Shown here one piece after another: positions 1-10,540 of a stretch of 64,000 nucleotides of DNA; position 1 is the stretch's first letter; each line of letters opens with the position of its first letter. Both the position numbers and the translations under genes were made by a program. The notes beneath the pieces are model-generated. The model worked only from the letters and a program-made list of their open reading frames with translations. It ran no database searches and was not told where the DNA came from. This stretch comes from Aphrocallistes beatrix (lineage: Eukaryota > Porifera > Hexactinellida > Sceptrulophora > Aphrocallistidae), in the NCBI GenBank assembly GCA_963281255.1, contig OY725491.1, positions 2,976,001 to 3,040,000 on the forward strand, given 5' to 3'.

Positions 1-339
1 TAAATAGAAATGACCCCACTTTCATTTTCAATTTCAATTCAACATTCCTCGGCAAGGTTTATTAATGTCTTCATTATAATTGTTTTACCCAACTACTGTG
101 ATTACATAAATGAATATTGTTTTATGAATTCTATTTCTAAGTACTAAAACGATAAACAACTAATTTTCATCTACAAATTTCTATCTAAACACATGATCTA
201 ATCAATCTCTATTTAATAATTCTTGATCTGTGCCCCAGGATCCAATACGATCTATTTTGCTCTTCTGTATATATTGTTCGATTGAACAGCAAACTCCACC
301 TAACAGTATGTCATTTTGTGTGTAACAATACTAAGTGCA
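1..339. other. No gene seen
   Basis: AT-rich sequence without a long open frame, recognisable repeat end or RNA gene. The decayed gene on the minus strand stops at its right edge. Confidence 0.5.
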
Positions 340-2402
340 TTATTCTCTATATTTTTCCTTACTCTCTGATTTCTTGGTATGATGATCGCTTCCAGTTATA
401 ACATATGAGATTGACCGGAATAAACAATTTCCATCAGGAGAAATCCTTTTTTCTTTCGAAGGCCTTAACTCGCAAATTTGCAAGTTTTTATCCGCTGATT
501 CATTCTTGTAAAGAACACCACACACACACATATATTAGTTGTAAGAATTTACACTTTTCTCTTTGCCAAATTTGATTAACTGGTGAGAAGTCACCGTGAT
601 ATAATACGTAACTTCTTGCATTGTAATATCAAGTGGAGAAGAATCACCTGAAACTTCACTATTGATACAACTTACGATAACAGGTGCTGAGGTATACATT
701 TCTTTAATGACGGACGACTGGTCTTTAACAATTATCGATTTCGTCTGCTTTTCAATAATTGGATTTCGTTTATTACCAAAAGTCTTACCTCCTGATTTTA
801 GAATTTCGGCCTTTTTAGTGGATTTGCTACCATTTTTTTCACTATTTGTTATATTCTGCGGAAGCATACTAGTCATTTGAGAATTAGTTGTCATAAAATA
901 TGTAGTTTGTTTTCTTTCGCCTTTGCCAGATTTCTTCTGTTAATTTATTATCCTTAATTTTACGAGGAACTTTTTTTTCAGTCAGTATCTTGGAGCTCAG
1001 AGGCTCAAATGCAAATCCAAATGCTCTAATTCTTCCTTCCAATCCTTCACGTATTTTTCTTAAGAAATCGCCTGGCCTCAATTTAGTTAGATTTTGAAGA
1101 ATATTGATTTTCAGAATTCGCATCCAGTTTCAACAATAGCATTGCTAGATCTTACATCACTTTCATTTGGTGCCAAAACTGGACCTAAAATCAAATTGGT
1201 CCAAATAAGAAATTCTTCTAATCACGATCTAGCTTTCTGACAACAGATCCTGTTGCATCTAAACGCAACTTCAACTTAGACTTTTCTATTAACTGTTCCT
1301 CACAAAACATAATACAGTCGACTCCGCTTAATAGGGCCACTGGTTAATCGGGTCAACCGCTTAATCGGTCCACTTTTGGCAGGACCGGAATAGCTATCAC
1401 ACATAGAAGCTAATACAAAATATTTTCGGTTAATAGGGTTCTCCGCTTAATCGGGTCAAAATGTCCTCTGACCGATGTGACCTTATTAATCGGAGTCGAC
1501 TGTATATACTTTTTAAGTGGATATCTCGATATAATTTGAATATAGCCGTTTAAAACTTTTCCTTTATTAGTACTGTCATAAGATTTCTTGGTTACAATTA
1601 TATCTTGCCACATATCATCAGTGAATCGCTGCTTTTCCATATATTCGTGACTTTACCTTCCGTAAAACTTCTTGCGAATGTAATTCATACAAATTTCCAT
1701 GTTTTGCAACTGTTAAATTTTGTGAATTTTTAGAGAGATCATAATAATAATTTATTGCAGAACTGCAAGCTATCTTTTTTCCTAACTCTTCTCGTTGATC
1801 ACCTGATACATTCTGACTATGTGCAGTTATATGATCAAAATGTTCATTTGAAAGATTACCTTCAGCTAATACTTCCACAGATACGTATTCAGATTTTCCT
1901 TTAGGCATTTCTTCATCTGAATGGAAAATTTGAAGCATCTTTTAAATTTACACATCGCTTGTGCTGTTATAAAAGGACAATTCCGAGATTCAGAATATAT
2001 AGCTATTAACTCGGTGATATAAAGATTTGATGACACAGTAAGGGAATAAACACGAGAGTTTCTGGTTAAAAGTATATGTCCAATTAGGAACCAATTTGTT
2101 ACACCCAGTTTTCGGTTTAATACAATCCCACTCTTCAGGATTGAGAAAAAATGTTTTGTTTGATCATCTTTTGGCGTCCAGGAACCATAAGATGTAAGTT
2201 TAAAACCAATACCAATTTCGGAAATATGATCTTGATGGCTGAGGGAGTTTGCACTAGTATTTGTATTTATATGGTCATTATATCCGGATTCTAAAGATGA
2301 TATTTCTGATTCATTTCCCGAAGATATTTGTGTTGGATGTAATTTATCCAAGTTAAGATAAGATAGAGATGGACATTTTTGTATAGCTGAGAATTCATCC
2401 AT
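340..2402 (-). pseudogene. Decayed transposon-type gene with OTU protease motif
   Basis: Read leftward from an ATG at 2402, the coding trace continues through several frames: 2402-1866, 1938-1618, 1640-1505, then past an inserted MITE to about 1310-1180, 1123-884, 894-535 and 531-340. The first part has a Cys-containing stretch (CPFITAQAMCKF), EVLRK and DDMWQDI segments; after the MITE comes LDATGSVVRKLDRD; the last piece has SPDGNCLFRSISY, the Asp-Gly-Asn-Cys active-site motif of OTU cysteine proteases. From memory, this order matches a family of large transposon-associated proteins of invertebrates. At least three frameshifts, an in-frame stop after LDRD, and loss of the OTU C-terminal half (no catalytic His region seen) mean it is dead. 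The OTU motif is clear; the rest of the assignment is tentative. Confidence 0.5.
1315..1502. mobile_element. Pogo/Tigger-like MITE, 188 bp
   Basis: The ends are inverted copies: CAGTCGACTCCGCTTAATAG on the left and the complement of CAGTCGACTCCGATTAATAA on the right, flanked by TA on both sides (1313-1314, 1503-1504). Size, TA target and CAG start suit a non-autonomous pogo/Tigger-type element. It lies inside the coding trace of the OTU gene relic. Partial ends of the same family occur near 14,625-14,650, 24,066 and 26,942. Confidence 0.85.
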
Positions 2403-2858
2403 TTAGTGTATTGGAGTAGAATTTGCACCCAACAATTTGGATAGATCTAGACTCACAATCAGTATTAATTATTTGTCAATTATTTCTGTCGAATTATGGC
2501 AAGAATTTACTTGCTCTTTAATTTTATCAGTACGTATTTTGATACCAAAAAAGTATAACATTTCTTCTCAGGGTTAGACGATTCATTTTGAATATGAATT
2601 TAGACAATTTCCCCCATATTGACATAGAATCGCGCCAATTACTGTTTCGTTTTGATTTAATTTCGATCCAGGGAAAATCTAATAATGACAATGTATTTAT
2701 GAATTTTTCAGATATCTTTGCGTCAGACAAAGTTTCTATATTCTCTAAAATAAATTATATGTATAGTATGTATAGGAATACAATAATACTAGTATTTGCG
2801 CTGCGTTATGTTCATTAATTCAATTTTATTACTCCGTATAAAAGTTACAAATACTAGC
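2403..2858. other. No recognised feature
   Basis: Contains a 67-codon minus-strand frame (2527-2730, starting MSDAKISEKF) that I do not recognise; probably chance or an unrecognised exon. Nothing else supported. Confidence 0.3.
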
Positions 2859-2866
2859 AGTGAGAG

Positions 2867-3343
2867 TAGGGCTTACAATCCCGGGATCCCGGTGTGTTTT
2901 TTCTCCGGGATTTGTTTCTCAATCCCGTTCTACCGGGATTCAATCCCGGGATCCCGAGATTTTATTATTAGGTTAATTTTCTTCTGGAAAACTATTAAAC
3001 ATTATAAAAAATTTCGATAATTATTCGTTTTCAATAGCAATATCATACTGCTTCATGGTTACAATATATTATTTACTTTTGTAGCTTACCAATAAATTAT
3101 TTACAGCTTTCATATGGATTCAGTGTTGAGCAATAACAAGGTTAATAATAATGATTCCGGTGAGGTAGATTATAAATAGGTTTCCCTAATATTATATAAG
3201 ATACATTTTTCGTAATATACATTCTCTAAACAAAATTTCGCCATATTGTGTCCATGAGATTTAATTCCGGGATCCCGAAATTAGATAAAATGTTAATCCC
3301 GAAATCCTGGGATTACAAAATATGAACGGGATTGTAAGCCCTA
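2867..3343. mobile_element. hAT-type MITE, 477 bp, TSD AGTGAGAG
   Basis: Terminal inverted repeats begin TAGGGCTTACAATCCCG at 2867 and end with its complement at 3343. The 8-bp direct repeat AGTGAGAG flanks both sides exactly (2859-2866, 3344-3351). The YARNG-type start and 8-bp duplication are hAT hallmarks. The GGGATCCCGG palindrome recurs just inside both ends. No coding capacity. Confidence 0.9.
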
Positions 3344-3351
3344 AGTGAGAG

Positions 3352-3960
3352 CAAAAATGTTGAATATAATAATCAGAATCAGCATGATGGATTAACCCAG
3401 TATAGTCGTTGTTCTATGTTTATTATCAATTTGTTGACATTAGGAACTGAAAATCAAAATTGCCAAAATGATATAACTGACATAAGGATAGAAATAAATA
3501 GAATTTAAACAATATGGTAATTATAAGAATAAAAATTACTTACCTGGTCCCAAAGGACCTGGGTTTAACTCAATATCACCACTCAAGAGTAGTTTGGTTG
3601 AAAATAGAAATATATTTGAAAAAGTGACTGACACAAAATATCCAAATTGATTTCCATGGGATGTGTACTCAGACTGTGATTTCAAATAATAAATACTTTC
3701 CTATGCTATTTGACAGAATCAGGTTACAATAAATAGAAACAAATAAGCCAGTCCAAAAATATTTCCAAATGAAAACAATTGTTCAGAAAAAATGACGTTC
3801 ATCTGTTTGTTGTTAACATTGATATACAATCCAGATTTGCATCTTTTGGTATGAATATTTACAAGTAAAGTGAAGGTTATTTCGGTAATTAATGGATAAT
3901 AAATTATATCAAATTAATTGTCAAATATTTATTAGCTGTTAAATTATAACAAGAGATTTT
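3352..3960. other. No gene seen
   Basis: AT-rich, no long frame, no repeat structure that I can support. Confidence 0.4.
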
Positions 3961-4350
3961 CTTATATCTGTGTTGGTTTTCAAATTATTGCACACAAAAG
4001 TGCACACAGTATCGAAAAAGCCATAAAAATGGTTAAAGTTTGCAAAGTCATCACGGGATGACCAAGTGTCAGATTTAGTTGATATTTTAATAAAACAATA
4101 TATCATAGGGATTCTTTCATCGTATGAAAGGAATTCCTCATATCTCTACTGGTTTCCAAATTATCACACACAAAAGAGCAAACAATATCGAAAAAACAGA
4201 AAAATTCATAGAAATGGTTAAAGTTTGCAAAGTCATCACGAGATTTGGTAAAAATTTTTACTGAGTAATATACCATAGGTATTCTTAACTTGAGTTAAAG
4301 GAATTCCTTATATCAGCCTGGTTTCTAAATTATCGCATACTAAAGTGTAC
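3961..4350. repeat. About 175-bp tandem repeat, 2.3 copies
   Basis: Copies start near 3961, 4140 and 4313 and share TTATCGCACACAAAAGTGCA-like and GGTTAAAGTTTGCAAAGTCA blocks. Diverged; the third copy is partial. Confidence 0.7.
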
Positions 4351-4654
4351 ATGGATTTCGCAGCTGTTTTTGCTACTAAATTCACACTCGTAAATTAATT
4401 AAAGTATGTACTAGATACGGTCGACTCTGCTTACTAACTTACACATTTGGAGGAAAGAAACCACCAAAATAGTGCAAAATCTGCTTATTCGGTCCGAATT
4501 GCCCGGTGGACCGATTACAGGCTTCTCGACTTGTAAGGTTCCTAAATCGTTAGAAAGTATAAAGCTCACAATCCCGCTGCGAGACAGATTTTAAATTTAT
4601 GGATTTACGATCCGGAAAACCCAAAGCCTATGGATCTTCCAATGGATTTGGAAT
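4351..4654. other. Diverged Tigger-like end, otherwise empty
   Basis: Around 4428 the text GGTCGACTCTGCTTACTAAC resembles the pogo/Tigger-like end seen at 1315, but no partner end is clear. The remainder has no gene. Confidence 0.3.
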
Positions 4655-4662
4655 GGCCTAAC

Positions 4663-7579
4663 CAGGGGCGTCGGAAGCTCGTATGTCATGGGGGGGATTA
4701 AAGAATAATAACATTATGAGATTCATTAACTTTAATTATTCATTCAGAATTTTGTATTTAAGAGCTAGGGAATTTGCCAGACTTCCTTTCGCGGCGTTCA
4801 TTACTTATGAACGCTCTTGCTATTTTCAGACACTCTGTTTCCCCAGATTTTTCCCTCTCAATTGCGAGAATGGAGAGTTGGGTCATTCTTGCTTGTGTCA
4901 TTGTCGATCTGAGCCATGTTTTAAGCCGACGAAGTACACTAAAGCTTCGTTCGGCACTCGCTCCAGAGACTCCAACTACCAATAGAATTGTCACTAGCCG
5001 TGTAATATTAGGTAGCATATCTCTCACCTCTTTAGTCAATGACTTGTACATTGAAATAATGCATGTAATCGACTTCACCGGTGACTTTTCTGACTTTACT
5101 AATCGCTTTAACATCTGAAGTTCGAATTGCAAATCTTCGACTGAAGATAAGTCATTCTTGTAAAAGGTGTACACAGATGATATCAAGCTATCTTTATTAC
5201 CTTCTGTATTTATCACTGACAGGAAAAGCTGTTCAATATTACCTATCATACCCAAGTTAGTTTTATCGAAGGTATGTTTCAATTTTTCAACCAACACATC
5301 TAAGAACTCTATAAACCTTGCTCTCCAATGTTCATAGGGGGATAACTGTAAGGCTGGAGTATAACTTGTTAGATTAATGTCGTATTCTATTATTGGATTC
5401 TTTTTGCGGATACGGTTTTCTTTTGGAGGATGAATATCTAATTCTTCAGAGATTTTCAAGCAATTTTTGTAAATCTCGTTGAAATCAGTGTCGTTCATTC
5501 TCATATCAGACAGCTCATCAATGACATAATTAGCTGCTTCTATAGCTCCAAAGATTGTGGCTTCTTTGGATTTTAGTGCCTTAGATAGCATTTCTACTCG
5601 TTTGAATATTGGAAGAAGCAAGTTAATTGAAAGTAGAGTCTCAAACTGATAAAGCCTAAGCTCGAAACCACGAGCAGTAGCTGCAGTTTTGGCATCTGCA
5701 GTCTCAGCTAAGTCATGCATCACTTGAAACAGGACATCATATTCGTTTCGGGTTGCTGATAAAAGTTTACCACGAAGTACCCAACGAGTTGGACATGCTG
5801 GTCGTCGAACAGCAGAGTTTAGTTCGTCATCTGGATGAAGCTCACTGTGCAATTTCTTCACCAAATCAAATCTTTTACGGCTGTCACGTATAAAATTCGA
5901 TTGAGAATTCAAAAATTGCATCAAATCACAACTCCAACGACTGCTTTCGATAGTATGTTGCAGATCTAAATTTAGACCGTGGTTTTTGCAATACACAAAA
6001 ACAGCTTCTGGAACAATTTTCTGGATTTCTGCTCTCACGCCTTTATGAATTCCTATCATATTCGCTGCTCCATCATATATTTGACCGCGACAGTATGAAA
6101 TATCAATATTAAGCCTTAGAAGTACATCTTTAATGGTATCTGCAATCTTCTCTCCAGTAGTTGAAACCATTGTGACTAAACCCAGAAAGTATTCGTTTAC
6201 AGTGAAATCTGGAGCCACGCTTCTAAGAATCACTGACAACTGTTCCTGTCCTGTAATATCTGTTGTTCCATCAGCACAAATCATAAAGTACTTGAAATTT
6301 CTTAATTCTTCAGAAATTCGTCGTTGAACATCATGAGCTAATAGCTGGATAATCTCATTTTGAATATCAGGTGACATGTATTCCAAACGGGTAGAAGAAA
6401 GACATTTGGAAAAACTAGTGCTATCAGTTGAGCGCAGTTTCATCAGCTTAATTAGTAAACCGGAGTCTGTATCATGGCCTCGAACTGGCAACGCACACTC
6501 ACCCAGAAATTTCAGACTAGTTATTACCCCAACTAGGAAGCTCCGCCACTGTTCTTGCGAATTCAGCATGGCTGCATCCAACTGAGTAGAGATAGTACCT
6601 TGCTTCGTGACATACAGCTGTACTTCTACTGCAACCTTGTGTTGCCGTGATTTCTTGTGGTCATGAAACTTTTCTATCGCTTTTTTCCAATTGCAAAATC
6701 CAATATTGCTATCAGTAAATGAAGGTTCAATTTTTAGATTATTAGGGAATTTTCGTTCTTGTAGTGTTTTGGAACATGGGTAACATATCACGATGTCGCG
6801 TTCCTGTACATAGTGCAAGAAATCAAAAGTTTCGAACCAATGTTTTTGGGGCTTTAAATTGATCAGATGATTTTTCCCAAAGGTTCTGAAGGGTAAACGA
6901 TTGCAGTCTAGAGGGACATAGCGTTCTGTGAGACTTAATGAATTCACTAAGTCAGCTTCACCAATCACGATTTCATGCTCATCTAACTCCACAGATTCGA
7001 CATATGGTTCTATTGATTCTTCGAAACCAAGATGGGCCTCTTGATCCGTATTATTAGTGAATCCACCTTGAGATTGACTGGCCTTCGGTATTTTGCACAT
7101 CTCTACAAGCGATATTTGTCGATGTCTCTTACGATTATTACTACCAGATGGACAGGTCATGTTTCTTTATTGTAGTTTTTAGAAATCGTCGAAATTAATT
7201 AAGCACAGAAACAACAAATCAATGATAAAATCGTAATCTGAGTTAATTTATTTTAAGTTGAATCATTACTAATGTCTCAGTAATAGTGTACTTTTTCATC
7301 ACAGCAGATATGAAACAAATGGAAAACAATTTTATAAGTTATCAGTTATGTATACACACATAACAAGGTTTCAATCATCAACATATTCTATGATTTAAAG
7401 TACCAGGCTTCAAACCAGTTTTCAAATTGCAGACTGGTGTATGAGGTTTCCTATTCAAGCTAAGAAATTTGAAATTTGTTACTATCAAATCGCGATTACG
7501 CGTGGGGGGCATAATCCCCCCTCGTTTAAATTATGGGGGGGATGAATCACCCCCATCCCCCCCGCTTCCGACGCCCCTG
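4663..7579 (-). mobile_element. Complete hAT transposon, TSD GGCCTAAC
   Basis: The left end CAGGGGCGTCGGAAGC (4663-4678) is the exact complement of the right end (7564-7579). GGCCTAAC stands directly outside both ends (4655-4662, 7580-7587), a perfect 8-bp target duplication. Inside the ends are G- and C-runs (about 4688-4696, 7500-7563) that can fold into subterminal hairpins. The only gene is a full-length minus-strand transposase. Intact ends, duplication and frame make this the most complete DNA transposon of the window and a plausible autonomous copy. Confidence 0.95.
4758..7160 (-). CDS. hAT transposase, 800 aa (TTF zinc finger / ZMYM1-like group)
   Basis: Single uninterrupted frame. 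Residues about 108-175 form a TTF-type zinc finger (CYPC at 126-129, Cys156, His residues 166-174), expected to bind the transposon ends. The RNase-H-like core starts near 290: CADGTTD gives Asp297 as first catalytic candidate; YDGAANM gives Asp363, followed by the CKNH zinc-type motif at 391-394; PTRW at 457-460 is the usual hAT TRW motif. The C-terminal dimerisation region carries SGASAERSFSVLRRLKTWL (732-750), with Glu737 as the acidic candidate. Length is normal for the group (700-850 aa). The ATG chosen is the first in the frame. Expected role: nuclear cut-and-paste of the surrounding element. Activity is inferred, not shown. Confidence 0.93.
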   Translation of the reverse strand: MTCPSGSNNRKRHRQISLVEMCKIPKASQSQGGFTNNTDQEAHLGFEESIEPYVESVELDEHEIVIGEADLVNSLSLTERYVPLDCNRLPFRTFGKNHLINLKPQKHWFETFDFLHYVQERDIVICYPCSKTLQERKFPNNLKIEPSFTDSNIGFCNWKKAIEKFHDHKKSRQHKVAVEVQLYVTKQGTISTQLDAAMLNSQEQWRSFLVGVITSLKFLGECALPVRGHDTDSGLLIKLMKLRSTDSTSFSKCLSSTRLEYMSPDIQNEIIQLLAHDVQRRISEELRNFKYFMICADGTTDITGQEQLSVILRSVAPDFTVNEYFLGLVTMVSTTGEKIADTIKDVLLRLNIDISYCRGQIYDGAANMIGIHKGVRAEIQKIVPEAVFVYCKNHGLNLDLQHTIESSRWSCDLMQFLNSQSNFIRDSRKRFDLVKKLHSELHPDDELNSAVRRPACPTRWVLRGKLLSATRNEYDVLFQVMHDLAETADAKTAATARGFELRLYQFETLLSINLLLPIFKRVEMLSKALKSKEATIFGAIEAANYVIDELSDMRMNDTDFNEIYKNCLKISEELDIHPPKENRIRKKNPIIEYDINLTSYTPALQLSPYEHWRARFIEFLDVLVEKLKHTFDKTNLGMIGNIEQLFLSVINTEGNKDSLISSVYTFYKNDLSSVEDLQFELQMLKRLVKSEKSPVKSITCIISMYKSLTKEVRDMLPNITRLVTILLVVGVSGASAERSFSVLRRLKTWLRSTMTQARMTQLSILAIEREKSGETECLKIARAFISNERRERKSGKFPSS

Positions 7580-7587
7580 GGCCTAAC

Positions 7588-7810
7588 TCATAATCAATAT
7601 GGATTATGGATTTTATGGAATGGATACGGATTTGTATTTGGTTTCAAAACCATCTGGACCCACTTGTGGGTAAGTTAGCTATGGTTGGCTAACAAATCAC
7701 CAGACAAAAGGCTTCCATCTTGTGACTCTTGTCTCATAATAATATATTCCTTCAAACCGTGAGATTTACGGGTTTGCTTGGGGAAACGCATGAACCGGGA
7801 GATTTGATAG
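7588..7810. other. No gene seen
   Basis: GGAT-rich, slightly repetitive sequence flanking the hAT element; nothing else visible. Confidence 0.3.
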
Positions 7811-8520
7811 GGCTGTTTCAACGGATTCTGACCACCTTCTATGTGAATTAGTAGTATGGACCATGGATATCTTACTACCTACGGATTCTGACGGGGGCGC
7901 GTCGTTAGTCCTACTCCGCATGTAGACGTTAGTCCTAATTCTGACTTGTAGACGTTAGTCCTACTCCAAAATTGGCATTAGTCCTACTCCTAAAATTGGC
8001 ATTAGTCCTATTTTTTTCAGATGTAGGCGTTAGTCCTACTACTAAATTGGCATTAGTCCTACTCCTAAAATTGGCATTAGTCCTATTTTTTCAGGTGTAA
8101 GCGTTAGTCCTACTCCCACAATTGTCTACCATTTAAATGAGATATATGTAAGAAGAAAGGGAAGAGCAGCATTTTGAGTTGGGAATATTAGCCAAAGACT
8201 GTGAAAGAGGCATTTATGAATGAAGAGGTGATGGAGGGCATTTTAAGTGAGTGACAATGAATATCAGGGATAAATGGTGCCTTTTGGTGAGGATCAATTG
8301 AAATAGTTTTAGGAGTAGGACTAACGCCTACATCTGAAAAAAAGTAGGACTAATGCCAATTTTAGGAGTAGGACTAACGTCTACATCTGAAAAAAGTAGG
8401 ACTAATGCCAATTTTAAGAGTAGGACTAACGCATGCGCCCCATTCTGACCACCTATCATACAAATATGCATTATGATCTATGGACGATGGATATTTCACT
8501 ACCTACGGATTTTGACCCCA
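7811..8520. repeat. About 70-bp direct repeat, split by a MITE
   Basis: The text from ACGGATTCTGACCACC to TTACTACCT (7818-7880) recurs in diverged form after the MITE (8442-8515), ending ACTACCTACGGATTTTGACC. A minus-strand copy lies at 14,530-14,610. Confidence 0.65.
7893..8441. mobile_element. hAT-type MITE with subterminal repeat arrays, TSD ATTCTGAC
   Basis: Begins GGGGGCGCGTCGTTAGTC and ends in an imperfect complement (GTAGGACTAACGCATGCGCCCC-type end). ATTCTGAC flanks both sides (7885-7892, 8442-8449). Each arm holds an array alternating TTAGTCCTACTCC with GGCATTAGTCC, inverted between arms, so the whole arms pair as a long hairpin. Such repeated subterminal motifs are typical transposase-binding sites in hAT elements. 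No open frame. Confidence 0.85.
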
Positions 8521-9254
8521 GCAAATTACTATTGATATTATACTAACAAACTTCGCTCTATAGTGAATTTGTACAAGGGAGATCATTTAATTAATATGCA
8601 TAACTTACATCAACCATCTCTTCTCCTGTTATTCTCACACTTTTGTGAAAATTATCCCAATTTAGCAAGTACCTGTACTAAAAAATTTGCTGTCTATATT
8701 TTACCTAGCCAAATATAACACGTATTTCATAATAGTCAATTGTCAGTTCTTCCCACAACCGATTCCGTTCTATAGTAAGGTTCCCCACATTTAAAAAAAC
8801 AATGTTTTGAAGAAGATAATTCTTAATAAATATTCTCAATAAATACAATAATAAATATTAAAAATACATCTTTAACATGCATGAGTTTACATGAGAATAT
8901 AATAATAATATAAATAAAATGCATAACAAAAGTTAAAAGGGTAATTAACTGCTAGAAGATGTTAGTAAGTGTAATAAATAATATAATATAATATATAGTA
9001 TAGAAATTAAATAGAACTCTATAAAGTAAAATAGCTATTTCTATAATTGACCTGAAAGTTTCTTATAAGATATATCTATTCAATGAACTATAAAATTCTG
9101 ACACCGTGTATAAAATTAGAGATTGTATGGCATATAGAATGGTTTGTTCATTCAATTTAGTGTTTCTAACTAAAATGGCCTCCTCCTCCCCTCGTAGCCA
9201 TCCAATCCTCTCCTCGTGTGTCGAGTGTGTACCGGCAGTCGAGACGAGCACACT
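8521..9254. other. No gene seen, very AT-rich
   Basis: ATA/TAA-rich stretch with no frame longer than about 70 codons and no clear repeat ends. Confidence 0.4.
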
Positions 9255-9415
9255 TGGATCGGATTACTTGTTCGGATATACTGGGTTCGGAGTACTGGGG
9301 GCGGATATACTTGGGTCGTGTCTCTAGGATCGGGCATATTTGTGTCGTGTACCTGGAGTTGTGTATATAATTGGTCGGGTAACTTGGGTCGTGTATGCGT
9401 GTATCGAGTTGTACC
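9255..9415. repeat. Degenerate minisatellite, about 20 bp
   Basis: Variants of GGATATACTTGGGTCGTGTA recur about eight times with substitutions. The three overlapping open frames here are by-products of the repeat. Confidence 0.6.
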
Positions 9416-9430
9416 GCCGAAGATTGAATA

Positions 9431-9908
9431 CACTGCCTGAACAAAAGTATTCGTACACCCCATATTTCCCTATACAAATAGTTATAATAATGATTTATTT
9501 AGCGAGTTAATGTATTTAATTGGAAAGGGATACGCTTAATTTTGACTTCAAATTCGAATTCTCCATATTCGAATTACTCACTTTTTAATCTTTCAACTTG
9601 TTTATACTCCCACAAGGTTAAAACTTTTCAAACTGTGTCACCTCATACCACCAATGCCATCATATACAATGGTGATCACTCGCGACATGTGGAATAGGAA
9701 AGCAAATGCTGAAAATACTTAATCTTGCAGAAGAGTAACTAAGTTAAAAACTTATAAAGTGGGTAATTTGAATGTGGAGAATTCGAATTTGAAGTCAAAT
9801 TAAGTGTATCTCTTACCAATTAAATACCATGATTCGCTGAATAGATCAGTATTATAACTATTTGTATGGGGAATTATGGGGTGTACGAATACTTTTGTTC
9901 AGGCAGTG
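9431..9908. mobile_element. Tc1-type MITE, 478 bp
   Basis: Ends are CACTGCCTGAACAAAAGTAT and its complement, with TA duplications (9429-9430, 9909-9910). The sequence remains inverted-repeat for roughly 200 bp from each end, including a shared GAATTCGAATTTGAAGTCAA-like block. Non-coding; typical Tc1 terminal motif. Confidence 0.9.
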
Positions 9909-9910
9909 TA

Positions 9911-10540
9911 TATACTCACTCCTTCCCACCACCCTTACAGTTAAGAATGCCAATCAAATATCGATAAAAATTGAAGCAATGGTTATGTAGCTATAATACT
10001 TGCATTGTATTAAAGAACTTTGATTTCATGTTAATAAACTGCAGCATGAATACGTATTATCGATTGGATTGGATTGGCATCCTTATTTAATAATCAGGCA
10101 CTCCATTCTCTTCAGACAATTTTGACTAATTTCACATACTTACCAACCCTCCAGGGAAATGAACTATGATCCAGGGGTTATAAGCTTTTAACTAGCCTAT
10201 AATAATTTTCCTGGGGAGAACTCAGCTCACTTGGATAACATAGCACTCCAAAAACCGCAATAGTCGGGAATGAGTTATGAGATGCAGTCCATCTCTCATA
10301 GTGTGAGAGGACGGCAGTTATCGATTGATGGTGGTCAACTTCCAACTAAGTTCCCAAAAACGCTAAATTGCCCACCCTGATATTTTTTTCTAGAAAAATT
10401 CGTGATTGTATGGTGACTAAGAGAAAGGGAAGATACGATAAGTAGGAGAGGAGAAAGTGGAATTTTTTTTGTCAGAATTCTTTAACGTAGTGTCTTAAAG
10501 GTACTGGGATGGTTTACCGAGAAACCGAGTACCAATGGTA
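9911..10540. other. No gene; short inverted repeat
   Basis: ATGCCAATC...ATCGATAA near 9948 pairs with TTATCGATTGGATTGGCAT-like text near 10,058-10,082. No other feature recognised. Confidence 0.35.

Noticed and set aside
1917-1951. A 35-nt intron (GTAAAT...TTCAG) that would restore the frame of the OTU gene relic
   Set aside because: It would remove a Cys-containing segment that seems to be part of the protein family, and a second frame break with no good intron lies 280 nt further on. Plain frameshift decay explains both.
9166-9477. Overlapping frames of about 100 codons on the minus strand
   Set aside because: They overlie a degenerate 20-bp minisatellite and a Tc1-type MITE end; composition follows the repeat.
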